Positions 49,170 through 56,544 of a stretch of 64,000 bases of DNA are shown here, in pieces. Numbering within the stretch: position 1 is the first letter of the stretch; each line of letters starts with the position of its first letter. Under the pieces are notes generated by a model, which saw only the letters and a list, made by a program, of their open reading frames with translations, did not search any database and was not told where the DNA came from. Made by a program: the position numbers and the translations under genes. The DNA is from Pseudoalteromonas sp. MMG010 (lineage in GTDB: Bacteria > Pseudomonadota > Gammaproteobacteria > Enterobacterales > Alteromonadaceae): the NCBI RefSeq assembly GCF_018100905.1, contig NZ_JAGJEG010000004.1:157058-221057 (forward strand), written 5' to 3'.

Positions 49170-50168
49170 ATGAATACTAAGCAGTTACACTATTTTTTAG
49201 CGACAGCTGAAAAAAAAAGCATTACCGCAGCAGCAAAAAAATTAGACATAGCCCAGCCCGCAGTCAGCCTTCAGCTCGCCAACTTAGAACACGAGCTTAA
49301 AGTAAAGTTATTTGACCGTAATTTTCGAGGAGTCGTGTTAACAGACGCCGGGCAAAAGTTTCAAAAACACGCCCGTATAATTCTCGCGCAAATAGAAGAA
49401 GCTAAAACCGAAATCGCCTATAAGCAAAGTCAGTTTTCTGGCAAAGTTGTGGTGGGATTAAGTCAATCGGCTTGTAATGTACTCTCGGTAGAGCTACTCA
49501 ACCAGCTAGAACATAGATATCCAAACATAGAGCTCACCTTTCGTGTTGGCCCATCTTATATAGTCGATACCTGGTTACAAGAAAATAAAGTGGATATTGC
49601 GTTATGCTATGAAGCGAAAAAAGTAACCACTTCATCGTTAAAAGTAGTCGATCTGATAAACGAAGATTTATTACTTTATATCTCCACTCATCCGCAAAAT
49701 CCAGCATATAGTGAGCTTGCCTTCTATTCGTATATAGCATTTGAAGAGCTACAAAATTATAAAATTTTTATGCCCGACCAAAAAGATGCATTATCGCAAA
49801 CACTGACTAAAACCGCCGAAAGTCTAGGCATAAAGTTAAAAACCAAAGATGCATTTGGGCAAATGATGACCACATTACACTTTGTAACTCAGGGGCTAGG
49901 GTTAGTTGTTTGCCCATCATCTTCGACCTATCACTTAGAACAAAACAAGCAAATTCGTGGCATACAAATTATTCAACCTAATTTGCAGCAAAAGCTCAGT
50001 TTAATCAAAGCAATAAACAGCGACAATAATGCCGTAGAGGCTGTGTTCGAATTAGTAAGAGAGATTAGCGCATGCCTACACGCCAAACAGCATTGGCGAG
50101 GTAACTTGCTAGACAAAAAATACCACATCCCTGAAAACACAGGAATTGAAACCTTAATTGAAGACTAA
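49170..50168 (+). CDS. LysR family transcriptional regulator
   Basis: A 332-residue regulator. The N-terminal helix-turn-helix (QLHYFLATAEKKSITAAAKKLDIAQPAVSLQLANLE) is diagnostic, followed by a periplasmic-binding-like effector domain. It is divergent from the amine oxidase with a shared 254-bp intergenic region, the standard arrangement for a LysR activator of the adjacent operon. The C-terminus is slightly longer than usual. No particular effector can be deduced. Confidence 0.9.
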   Translation: MNTKQLHYFLATAEKKSITAAAKKLDIAQPAVSLQLANLEHELKVKLFDRNFRGVVLTDAGQKFQKHARIILAQIEEAKTEIAYKQSQFSGKVVVGLSQSACNVLSVELLNQLEHRYPNIELTFRVGPSYIVDTWLQENKVDIALCYEAKKVTTSSLKVVDLINEDLLLYISTHPQNPAYSELAFYSYIAFEELQNYKIFMPDQKDALSQTLTKTAESLGIKLKTKDAFGQMMTTLHFVTQGLGLVVCPSSSTYHLEQNKQIRGIQIIQPNLQQKLSLIKAINSDNNAVEAVFELVREISACLHAKQHWRGNLLDKKYHIPENTGIETLIED

Positions 50169-50206
50169 TTGATATAAAAATATCACTAGCCATTAATTTA
50201 AAAGTC

Positions 50207-50301
50207 GCACAGGGTAATTTTGTTTAGTAGGTATTTACTAGGAAAGCGTGTAAAAGTGGTAGCCCCTCCCAGACTCGAACTGGGGACCTAACGATTATGA
50301 G
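50207..50301. other. Left attachment site (att) with tRNA-Met 3' fragment
   Basis: A 95-bp segment that recurs at 53728-53822, the last 40 bp identical (50262-50301). It contains, on the minus strand, the 3' half of a tRNA with anticodon CAT (CTCATAA loop, T-arm CCCAG-TTCGAGT-CTGGG, CCA end at 50257-50259) but no 5' half. This is the footprint of integration at a tRNA-Met 3' end, with host DNA (the LysR gene) on the left. Confidence 0.85.
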
Positions 50302-50444
50302 TTGCAAAACAAGGACTTACTACGAGTTACTTTTTGATATAACTATTTACTAATTTTCATAGCTATATCATAGGGTTATTGAATAAACCCTACCTCTGAT
50401 GCATAAATCATTATGTATTTCAGAACGTTAAATTTTACGTTCAA

Positions 50445-50463
50445 AGTAGCACAGAGGTAGCAC
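50445..50463 (+). repeat. GTAGCAC repeat, probable integrase arm site (left)
   Basis: AGTAGCACAGAGGTAGCAC, just upstream of the integrase remnant, is also present at 53702-53720 at the other end, where a third AGAGGTAGCAC unit follows. Short repeats in this position near att cores are typical arm-type integrase binding sites, though this is inferred. Confidence 0.55.
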
Positions 50464-50466
50464 CAT

Positions 50467-50889
50467 ATGTCAGACACCAAAATTCGATTCACAGAATTGT
50501 CGCTTGAAAAGATAGAATCAAACGGTAAACGCACTCGTTATTATGACAATCTATTGTCAGGGCTCATTTTAGATGTGAGCGTGGCAGGTAAGAAGTCATT
50601 TAGAGTTTATAAAAAGATACCAGGACGAGACACCCCTATTAATGTCATCCTTGGATACTTCCCATCAATTTCACTTGATGATGCAAGGCGAATGGCTCGT
50701 AAAGTAATGGCAGATATTGCTGAGGGTATAAACCCGAACGACCTTAAGCCTATAACTAAAAGAGGGTATCAACAAAAAATAGATTGCTACCTACCTGATC
50801 CTATAAAACACTGAAACATGTATGCCAAATATGCAGGCTTGATTGAGCAAAAACCTGATGATCAAATAAATGAAATGAAAGTTTGTTAG
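50467..50889 (+). pseudogene. Tyrosine integrase remnant (arm-binding domain and tail only)
   Basis: The first 115 codons (IRFTELSLEKIESNGKRTRYYDN, ILGYFPSISLDDARRMARKV) are the DUF4102 arm-type DNA-binding domain of P4-like tyrosine integrases, ending in a TGA at 50814. The same frame continues after the stop (MYAKYAGLIEQKPDDQ, stop at 50889), plausibly the C-terminal tail. The whole catalytic domain with the R-H-R-Y residues is missing, so an internal deletion is likely and the gene is non-functional. Confidence 0.75.
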
Positions 50890-50964
50890 TAAACTTACTA
50901 AGTAACAAACAAGTTGAGTTGATGAGTGCTTTTAGGTTGATATTTATAAATTTATTCTAAATCA

Positions 50965-50989
50965 AAAAAGTCCCTATACGGGACTTTTT
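50965..50989. terminator. Bidirectional terminator next to the zeta operon
   Basis: A perfect 10-bp inverted repeat, AAAAAGTCCC-TATAC-GGGACTTTTT. It ends the minus-strand small ORF/zeta unit and would also stop the integrase remnant on the plus strand. Confidence 0.85.
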
Positions 50990-50994
50990 ATTAA

Positions 50995-51162
50995 TTACCG
51001 TTGATCTACAGGAGCTTTATTTACTACCTGTACTTGAGAGGAAATTGCTCGCTCAATAACTTGATTATAAACTCGCTTTTTCTCACTTGAACTTGAGTCA
51101 AGTACAAAGTCTGAAAGCTTAGAGTTTTGAGCTTGCTTTGGCTTTATTAAGTTTGAAAACAT
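50995..51162 (-). CDS. Small 55-residue protein downstream of the zeta kinase
   Basis: A short ORF (MFSNLIKPKQAQNSKLSDFV ... NKAPVDQR) beginning 9 bp after the zeta-family stop codon, with a GGAG site at good spacing and a terminator directly behind its stop. It is hydrophilic with a Ser-rich centre and a predicted amphipathic C-terminal helix. I do not recognise it. Its tight coupling suggests a partner of the zeta-type kinase, perhaps an antitoxin, but that is inference only. Confidence 0.6.
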   Translation of the reverse strand: MFSNLIKPKQAQNSKLSDFVLDSSSSEKKRVYNQVIERAISSQVQVVNKAPVDQR

Positions 51163-51170
51163 AGATACTC

Positions 51171-51896
51171 CTAAAGCTCGTTTTTTGAGCTGGAAGATGA
51201 TTTTATCAGGGTCTGTAGATCTTCTCTAGTGAATTTTTCATCTAAATGATGCTCAATTGCCTGAACGTTATCATGATAAAAACGTGTTCGCCCCTTATTA
51301 TTCTTAACTAATAAATCTACTTTAATTTGACTTCCAAACTTTAATTTAAGTTCTTTTATAACATCTTGTGATGCAAAAAATTGATCTATAAAAGTATTTG
51401 GTAAAATTCTACGCCCTTCTAACTTCTCTCTTGCTTCAACAAATTCCCATGCATACTCTGGCTTTTGATACACAAACAAAATAAGCACTTTTCGATCTTT
51501 ACGAATAGAACGCTCAATATTTTTTTCTGCAACATCATAACTTGCCAAGGTACCATCTAACAAAAATGACTGCTTGTTTTTAAAAGCCCGATCAAGTGTT
51601 CTCTCAACAATAAAAGAGACGGCACGATGAAATAAATAAGAGTTATCACCTGTATAACCAGGTATTAGTTCTCTTAACTCATCCGGATCAAGCCTGAGTA
51701 CATTATCAGCACCAATTTCTTCTAAAAAAGCTTTTGAAGCTTCAGTTTTTCCAGCACCAGGCGAACCTGCCATAAAAACAGATACCGGTCTAATATCGGG
51801 AGGAAACTGATCTTTATCTGTTAACTCGCGAGCTATACGAGTCCTATTATTTTTAGCATAGGCAATTGCCTGTCGCTCTAGTTCTTCTGGTGTCAT
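51171..51896 (-). CDS. Zeta-toxin-family P-loop kinase
   Basis: A 241-residue protein: after an N-terminal helix, PVSVFMAGSPGAGKTEASKAFLEE carries the Walker A loop, then LRLDPDELRELIPGY, the family's Asp-containing substrate motif, and SFLLDGTLASYDVAEKNIERSI. Zeta toxins phosphorylate UDP-N-acetylglucosamine; related kinases act on other substrates. No recognisable epsilon antitoxin precedes it; instead there is a damaged small ORF upstream and a 55-residue ORF downstream. Confidence 0.85.
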   Translation of the reverse strand: MTPEELERQAIAYAKNNRTRIARELTDKDQFPPDIRPVSVFMAGSPGAGKTEASKAFLEEIGADNVLRLDPDELRELIPGYTGDNSYLFHRAVSFIVERTLDRAFKNKQSFLLDGTLASYDVAEKNIERSIRKDRKVLILFVYQKPEYAWEFVEAREKLEGRRILPNTFIDQFFASQDVIKELKLKFGSQIKVDLLVKNNKGRTRFYHDNVQAIEHHLDEKFTREDLQTLIKSSSSSKNEL

Positions 51897-51907
51897 ATAA
51901 AGCCTTA

Positions 51908-52015
51908 TTATTCTCTATTCATTATGTCACTTAAGTGCCTATTAGCAAGTGATTCAAATTCACAATATACCTTATACGCTTGCGCTGCCGTTTCGCGTTT
52001 TTTCTTTTACTGCAT
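51908..52015 (-). pseudogene. Interrupted small ORF upstream of the zeta kinase
   Basis: Reading from an ATG at 52015 gives MQ, then a TAA stop at 52007-52009, then an open, helical, charged sequence (KKKRETAAQAYKVYCEFESL and on to NRHLSDIMNRE), stopping 11 bp before the zeta start. The amino-acid composition looks like a real small protein whose second or third codon became a stop. It sits where an antitoxin is expected. Not certain; it could be chance. Confidence 0.3.
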
Positions 52016-52218
52016 TTGCTCTTTGGCTTAAAATTATGTTTTGTACTTGCACAAGAGAGTGCAAACTTTAAAGTTCTATTTTTATCAAAATCATTTTAGA
52101 TATTGATAATTTAAAAGCATTAAACAGGGATCTAGGGGCCTGGGAATAAAGGGCTGCATTGGTGATACTGTCCGATAGTGACATTTCTAACAACTACTTA
52201 TACATAATTTTTAAGCAG

Positions 52219-52449
52219 CTATACGCTAGTTTCCTCTACCGCGAAGTAGATAGTTTTAGACGGAATAACGATACCTCTGCCCATTTTACCTAAACGGATG
52301 CCTGAGTGAGGATCCCATTCAAGAATGAAGTCTAAAGTGCACAAAAATCGCCACTGAACCTGCTTAGAGCAAGCCTGTAGGTAGGTAAAAACATCTTTGA
52401 GGAAGGTCAACCAGAGGACAAAAAAGAGAAAGTAAAAGCAAAACAACAT
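52219..52449 (-). pseudogene. Possible gene remnant in a gene-poor stretch
   Basis: The stretch between the zeta kinase and the DUF6765 gene (51897-52538) has no convincing intact gene. An open frame here ends in a protein-like segment (LEWDPHSGIRLGKMGRGIVI) but begins with an improbable Phe-rich run. I therefore take it as a decayed fragment of something unknown. No ribosome-binding site is visible. Confidence 0.25.
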
Positions 52450-52538
52450 AGCTGCTATGGCAGTCCTTGATTAACCTTTGAGATAATTTATGTTTTACTG
52501 TAAAAGTGGATAAAAAAACAACAAACAAGGATTATAAA

Positions 52539-53600
52539 ATGCAAATTGATTTACACCACGGGATGACATGGGTTATAGCAAGAGCTGCTGGATTTTCGGT
52601 AGAAGAAGCAACTATTATTGCTCACGCCTCTCAATATGTGGATGATGCAACAAACTATGGCCATATAGAGTTCAGTAACGGCGCTGCGTATGAACGTATA
52701 GCTACAGCTCATAAAATGTTGGATTATAAAAATCTAGACAGCTTGAAGAATATGAAAGTCTGGGTACCATTCCACTTTCTTCCTGGCAACGGTGGCCTAC
52801 CTGCTGGTCAAAATCCATCTGGAACCTTCATTAAAAAGCTGGTGTGTAAACCTGGATCTTATATTGCTAAAGATATGATTAGTGAGTGTATTGCAGAAAA
52901 AAATAGACCTTATGGTTTACATCGATTAGGAATTACCTCTCATGTTTTTATTGATACTTGGGGGCATCAGGGCTTTGCAGGAGTCAATCATGATGTAAAT
53001 AAAGTTGAAAATATCTTAGATCGCAATGGACATCCAGAGCTTGAACTTACGGAACGAATTTCAGGTTTCTTTTCTAGTATTTTTCAAGATGATATACCTA
53101 GCCTAGGCCATGGCCAAGCACTTTCCAATCCAGATCTTCCCCATCAAGAGTGGAGCTATACCAATGGATTAGGAGAAGAAGTAGTGAGAAATAATACTGC
53201 AGACTTCTTAATAGCTACAAATGAGTTATGTAAAACCTATCAAAGATACTTAGATATTGAAGAAAATGGACTACCTGATGAGTTAAAATTTGAGATATCT
53301 ATGTGCTTTACAGAGTTTGATATGAACGATGGCGAAGCTCGCCACAAGCTTTGGCTAGAAGCAATTGAAAACGATAGATTTAACTTAGGTGCATATACCC
53401 TTGATTACATCGCTAAAGGGGAAGGTTCATGGAAACATCAAGCTCTAGGTACCACTTTATCTGATGGTGATGAAGATAAATATGAATTTACTGCAGACTT
53501 TATGACATCAAACTGGAAGTATTTTCATGATGCAGCAAAAAAGCATAAATTAACAATTATCGATGATATCTTACCTCAGTATGGGATTTGTGTAGGTTAA
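52539..53600 (+). CDS. DUF6765 family protein
   Basis: A 353-residue soluble protein. The start MQIDLHHGMTWVIARAAGFS, followed by ATIIAHASQYVDDATNYG and VWVPFHFLPGN, matches what I recall of DUF6765. Conserved His and Asp residues (LHHG, HASQYVDD, HRLGITSHVFIDTWGHQGFAG) suggest a metal-dependent hydrolase related in pattern to zinc-dependent phospholipase C, but this is inferred. The ATG at 52539 follows AAGGA; a GTG at 52506 would add 11 residues. It is cargo of the 3.5-kb island. Confidence 0.75.
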   Translation: MQIDLHHGMTWVIARAAGFSVEEATIIAHASQYVDDATNYGHIEFSNGAAYERIATAHKMLDYKNLDSLKNMKVWVPFHFLPGNGGLPAGQNPSGTFIKKLVCKPGSYIAKDMISECIAEKNRPYGLHRLGITSHVFIDTWGHQGFAGVNHDVNKVENILDRNGHPELELTERISGFFSSIFQDDIPSLGHGQALSNPDLPHQEWSYTNGLGEEVVRNNTADFLIATNELCKTYQRYLDIEENGLPDELKFEISMCFTEFDMNDGEARHKLWLEAIENDRFNLGAYTLDYIAKGEGSWKHQALGTTLSDGDEDKYEFTADFMTSNWKYFHDAAKKHKLTIIDDILPQYGICVG

Positions 53601-53701
53601 TATATGGACTTCCCATAGCTTGCTAGACACCAAATAAGTTTCATTTATTATCTTTGGTTAGTTAAGCGCTAATTTTAATTGCATCATATTAACTATACTA
53701 A

Positions 53702-53731
53702 AGTAGCACAGAGGTAGCACAGAGGTAGCAC
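53702..53731 (+). repeat. Tandem AGAGGTAGCAC units, probable integrase arm sites (right)
   Basis: Three GTAGCAC units spaced by 11 bp run directly into the right att repeat. The same sequence occurs beside the integrase remnant at the left end. This supports the reading of the 3.5-kb segment as one integrated element. Confidence 0.55.
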
Positions 53732-53822
53732 AGGGTAATTTTTGTTAGTAGGTATTTACTTGGGAAGCTTTGAAAAGTGGTGGCCCCTCCCAGACTCGAA
53801 CTGGGGACCTAACGATTATGAG
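53728..53822. other. Right/internal attachment site with tRNA-Met 3' fragment
   Basis: A 95-bp direct repeat of 50207-50301. It again contains only a tRNA-Met 3' half (CCA end at 53778-53780 on the minus strand, GGGGCCACCA). Sequence beyond 53822 does not continue into a tRNA 5' half. Since every integration leaves one intact tRNA, the intact gene should lie further right, implying that a second element starts here. The rest of this ~400-bp interval (53601-53998) holds no gene. Confidence 0.85.
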
Positions 53823-53998
53823 GCCCAGTTGGCAAGTTTGTAATCGCTCAGTTAATGCAGCTTTGAAGCTGGCTCTGACCATTAGTTTACGAGTTTCGTT
53901 ACCAGTGAATCGTTGAGTGGTCACATTTACTGGTAACGTCTTAATCAAGGTTATTTTAGAGAGGTTATCCTCAAAAGTTACTACTCACTCGTACCATG

Positions 53999-54385
53999 CT
54001 ATTGCTGCATTTTTTCTCTAATCCAATCATTGATATCACTTCTAACCCAAGCAACAAATCTGCATCCTAGTTTAACTGCTTTTGGGAACTCTTCCATTTG
54101 TTGTAAACGATACAGGGTAGATCTCGACAGCCCTGTCATTTGAGCCACTTCTTTCATTCTAATAAGATCACTGGGGTTTTTATTTTCGAATTTATCCGCG
54201 TTTGTATTTAACTCATTTGAATCAATTTTGGGCATCGATTGTGAGACAAATGAGCGTTTAGATATCTGCGATTGAAATGACTCAACATGCCGTTGGACTT
54301 GTTGAAGTTCACGTATGGCGTTATTGGTTCTGAAAGATAGTTGTTCTAGGTACTTCTCCAGTAAATCATACTCAAGTTTATTCAT
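53999..54385 (-). CDS. AlpA-family phage/island regulator (excisionase-like)
   Basis: A 128-residue protein. The C-terminal half has the AlpA/MerR-like helix-turn-helix (MKEVAQMTGLSRSTLYRLQQMEEFPKAVKLG, then WVRSDINDWI), the hallmark of P4-type island regulators that switch integrase or excision functions. The N-terminal half is a helical extension not typical of the ~70-residue AlpA. The ATG at 54385 is chosen over a TTG at 54397. It is the first gene of the second island. Confidence 0.85.
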   Translation of the reverse strand: MNKLEYDLLEKYLEQLSFRTNNAIRELQQVQRHVESFQSQISKRSFVSQSMPKIDSNELNTNADKFENKNPSDLIRMKEVAQMTGLSRSTLYRLQQMEEFPKAVKLGCRFVAWVRSDINDWIREKMQQ

Positions 54386-54559
54386 TTTTGTTCTCAAAGA
54401 TAGTTAATTTACAATAACTATCTTTGTAAAAATACTAGAGTCTAGGCTTTAACGGTAATGAATTAGTTATTAACTAGACATGACACTCAAACTGTATATA
54501 ACATGTTGTCAAATATCATAATTTCAAAAGCGTTTATCGCACGGGAAAGGCAGTATTAA

Positions 54560-56329
54560 ATGGAGTTTATTAAGTCCGTACAGATTCGAAAATTTAGGTC
54601 TTTAAAATCAGTTACCAAAGGATTGGATTTAACAAGTCTGAATATCTTCGTAGGTCAAAATGATCAGGGAAAGTCCAACATACTAAGAGCTTTAAATCTG
54701 TTCTTTAACAACGAGACTGATATTGGGTCTAGGTTCAGATTTGAAGAAGATTACTGTTATCACTCTAATACAGGTAAGGGGACTATCCAAGAGATAAGGA
54801 TAGACTTGGTGATAGAACCACCAAAGCAGAGATTTAAACACGCTAAACCACTTAGATGGGTTAAACGCTGGAAAAAAGACGGCTCGGTAGTAGAAGAAAG
54901 AAAGTATATAGAAACTGGTAAGATACTATCGCAGACAGATAACGTATCGAAATGGTTGGACAAGATAAGATATCGATACATTCCGGCAATAAAAGGACAA
55001 AGCTACTTTACATCCCTTATGGGCGAGTTACATGATGTATTAAACGAAGCTCATGCTGAAGTGCTAAGTGCACAGGGTGAAGGGTTTATCGAGGGGATAC
55101 AGAGTGTTACTGCAAATATTACGAGTGAATTATTTGAGCAAATTGGTATATCAAACTCTATTCAAGTACCTTCCGACTTTAGGTTACTATTTTCAAATCT
55201 AGATTTCGGAGTAAAGTTAGATGGTAATACCTATCACCTCAAACAAAGAGGTGATGGCATAAAAATTAGACATATACCGGTAATACTTAAGTATATGTCT
55301 GAACAAGAGCGAAATATATCTAGAAGAGGGTATGTAAAGCCCGACACAATATGGGGGTTCGAAGAGCCTGAAAATAATTTGGAATTGAGGTATGCATTTG
55401 AATTGGCTGAAGCATTTAGAAAATACTCAAAAGAGATCCAGATTTTGGTTACAACGCATTCTCCAGCGTTTTACGCCTTAGATAAAACGGATGGTGACGG
55501 AGTAAGCACATTTTACGTTTCTAGGGGGAATGATAATTGTTCTAGCATAAAGCCTGTAACCCATGACGATACAGACGATATACACGAAAGTATGGGGCTA
55601 CTTCCTATAATTACTCCATATCTCGAAAGAATATATGAACATCAACAAGAAATTGAAAAGTTAAAAAAGCAGAGTGAAAACCTAAAAGGTAGTACAAAAA
55701 CTGTCGTATTAACTGAAGATGAAAAATTTGCCGACCTACAAATATTTTTTGAAGCACATGGATGTAATTTATCTGAAACTGAATTCATCTCTTATTTCGG
55801 AGCAGATCAAATAAGTGGGGCAATACTAATTGGAAAATACCTGAAGGAAAAACATAAAAACTTAACTGTAATAATTCATAGAGATCGTGATTACCTTAAT
55901 GATGAGGAAGTGTCGATTATTCATGAAAAAGTTCGAAAAAGCGGTTTTCATTTGTTTATAACCAAAAATGTAGACTTGGAAGCTGAATTTTTATACCCAT
56001 TACATTTAAATCATACTCACCCTCAAATTTCTATTGAAAGGGCAACAGAGCTTATAGAACAGGCTACAATAGCAACCAAAGATAAATCATTTAGTAGGCT
56101 TGTGGACTATACATTTAAAAGAGAAAGGCCCCAAAATGATGCCTATAGTAAAAAGTTTAAAGAGTTAGAGGCACTATATGAAGCAAACGTTGAAAGATAT
56201 CGATACGGTAAAAAAGTGCTAGGTAATCTCAAAGGTTTAGTGCAGAAGGAGATACAAGCTAACCCAGATCTATGCCAAGTATCTAAATTCATTGAAAATG
56301 AATTATTAAAAGAATTATTTGAGAGCTAA
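54560..56329 (+). CDS. AAA ATPase with C-terminal TOPRIM/DUF4435-like domain (solitary OLD- or PARIS-like)
   Basis: A 589-residue protein. The SMC/ABC-type ATPase half has VGQNDQGKSNIL (Walker A, residues 31-41), a QRGDGIK signature (229-235), IWGFEEPEN (Walker B, 264-271) and VTTHSPAFY (H-loop). A short coiled coil follows (355-375). The C-terminal ~200 residues look like a TOPRIM nuclease core: VVLTEDEK (Glu386) and IIHRDRDYL (Asp442, Asp444), then LFITKNVDLEAEFL, a pattern I associate with DUF4435. There is no UvrD-type helicase nearby, so it is not Gabija. OLD class 1 or a fused AriA-AriB type are the alternatives. Confidence 0.8.
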   Translation: MEFIKSVQIRKFRSLKSVTKGLDLTSLNIFVGQNDQGKSNILRALNLFFNNETDIGSRFRFEEDYCYHSNTGKGTIQEIRIDLVIEPPKQRFKHAKPLRWVKRWKKDGSVVEERKYIETGKILSQTDNVSKWLDKIRYRYIPAIKGQSYFTSLMGELHDVLNEAHAEVLSAQGEGFIEGIQSVTANITSELFEQIGISNSIQVPSDFRLLFSNLDFGVKLDGNTYHLKQRGDGIKIRHIPVILKYMSEQERNISRRGYVKPDTIWGFEEPENNLELRYAFELAEAFRKYSKEIQILVTTHSPAFYALDKTDGDGVSTFYVSRGNDNCSSIKPVTHDDTDDIHESMGLLPIITPYLERIYEHQQEIEKLKKQSENLKGSTKTVVLTEDEKFADLQIFFEAHGCNLSETEFISYFGADQISGAILIGKYLKEKHKNLTVIIHRDRDYLNDEEVSIIHEKVRKSGFHLFITKNVDLEAEFLYPLHLNHTHPQISIERATELIEQATIATKDKSFSRLVDYTFKRERPQNDAYSKKFKELEALYEANVERYRYGKKVLGNLKGLVQKEIQANPDLCQVSKFIENELLKELFES

Positions 56330-56355
56330 AATAGCCATTTAGTCAAAAATTAAAA

Positions 56356-56378
56356 GTTGGCCTTAATAAAAGGCCAAC
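56356..56378 (-). terminator. Hairpin terminator of the methyltransferase operon
   Basis: A perfect 9-bp stem, GTTGGCCTT-AATAA-AAGGCCAAC. On the minus strand it is followed by TTTTAATTTTT, so it terminates the operon that ends at 56545. It also lies 27 bp past the AAA ATPase stop. Confidence 0.7.
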
Positions 56379-56544
56379 GTCGCTAATACTTTCCCTAACA
56401 TATATCAGTTCACCCCTGTTAACTTTCTGTATTTACAGGTAAATCTCTTATAGGCATACTTATACTTTATAAGTGAGCCTAATGTAGACAGTGCCTTTCA
56501 TTTAAGTAAATGACCAATTTAAGCAATATTTTGACTATTTACAT

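Noticed and set aside
50257..50330. Complete tRNA-Met gene at the left repeat
   Set aside because: Only the 3' half (anticodon loop to CCA) is present; sequence beyond 50301 does not form the D-arm or the 5' acceptor strand.
50207..53822. CRISPR array or insertion sequence at the repeated segments
   Set aside because: Only two long copies are present, one at each end of a tRNA-type island; there are no regular spacers, terminal inverted repeats or transposase.
53745..53948. 67-codon minus-strand frame across the right att site
   Set aside because: It translates the tRNA-Met fragment and non-coding flank, with no ribosome-binding site or protein-like composition.
54560..56329. Gabija (GajA) assignment for the AAA-TOPRIM protein
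   Set aside because: There is no UvrD-like GajB helicase next to it; the neighbours are AlpA and a convergent methyltransferase operon.
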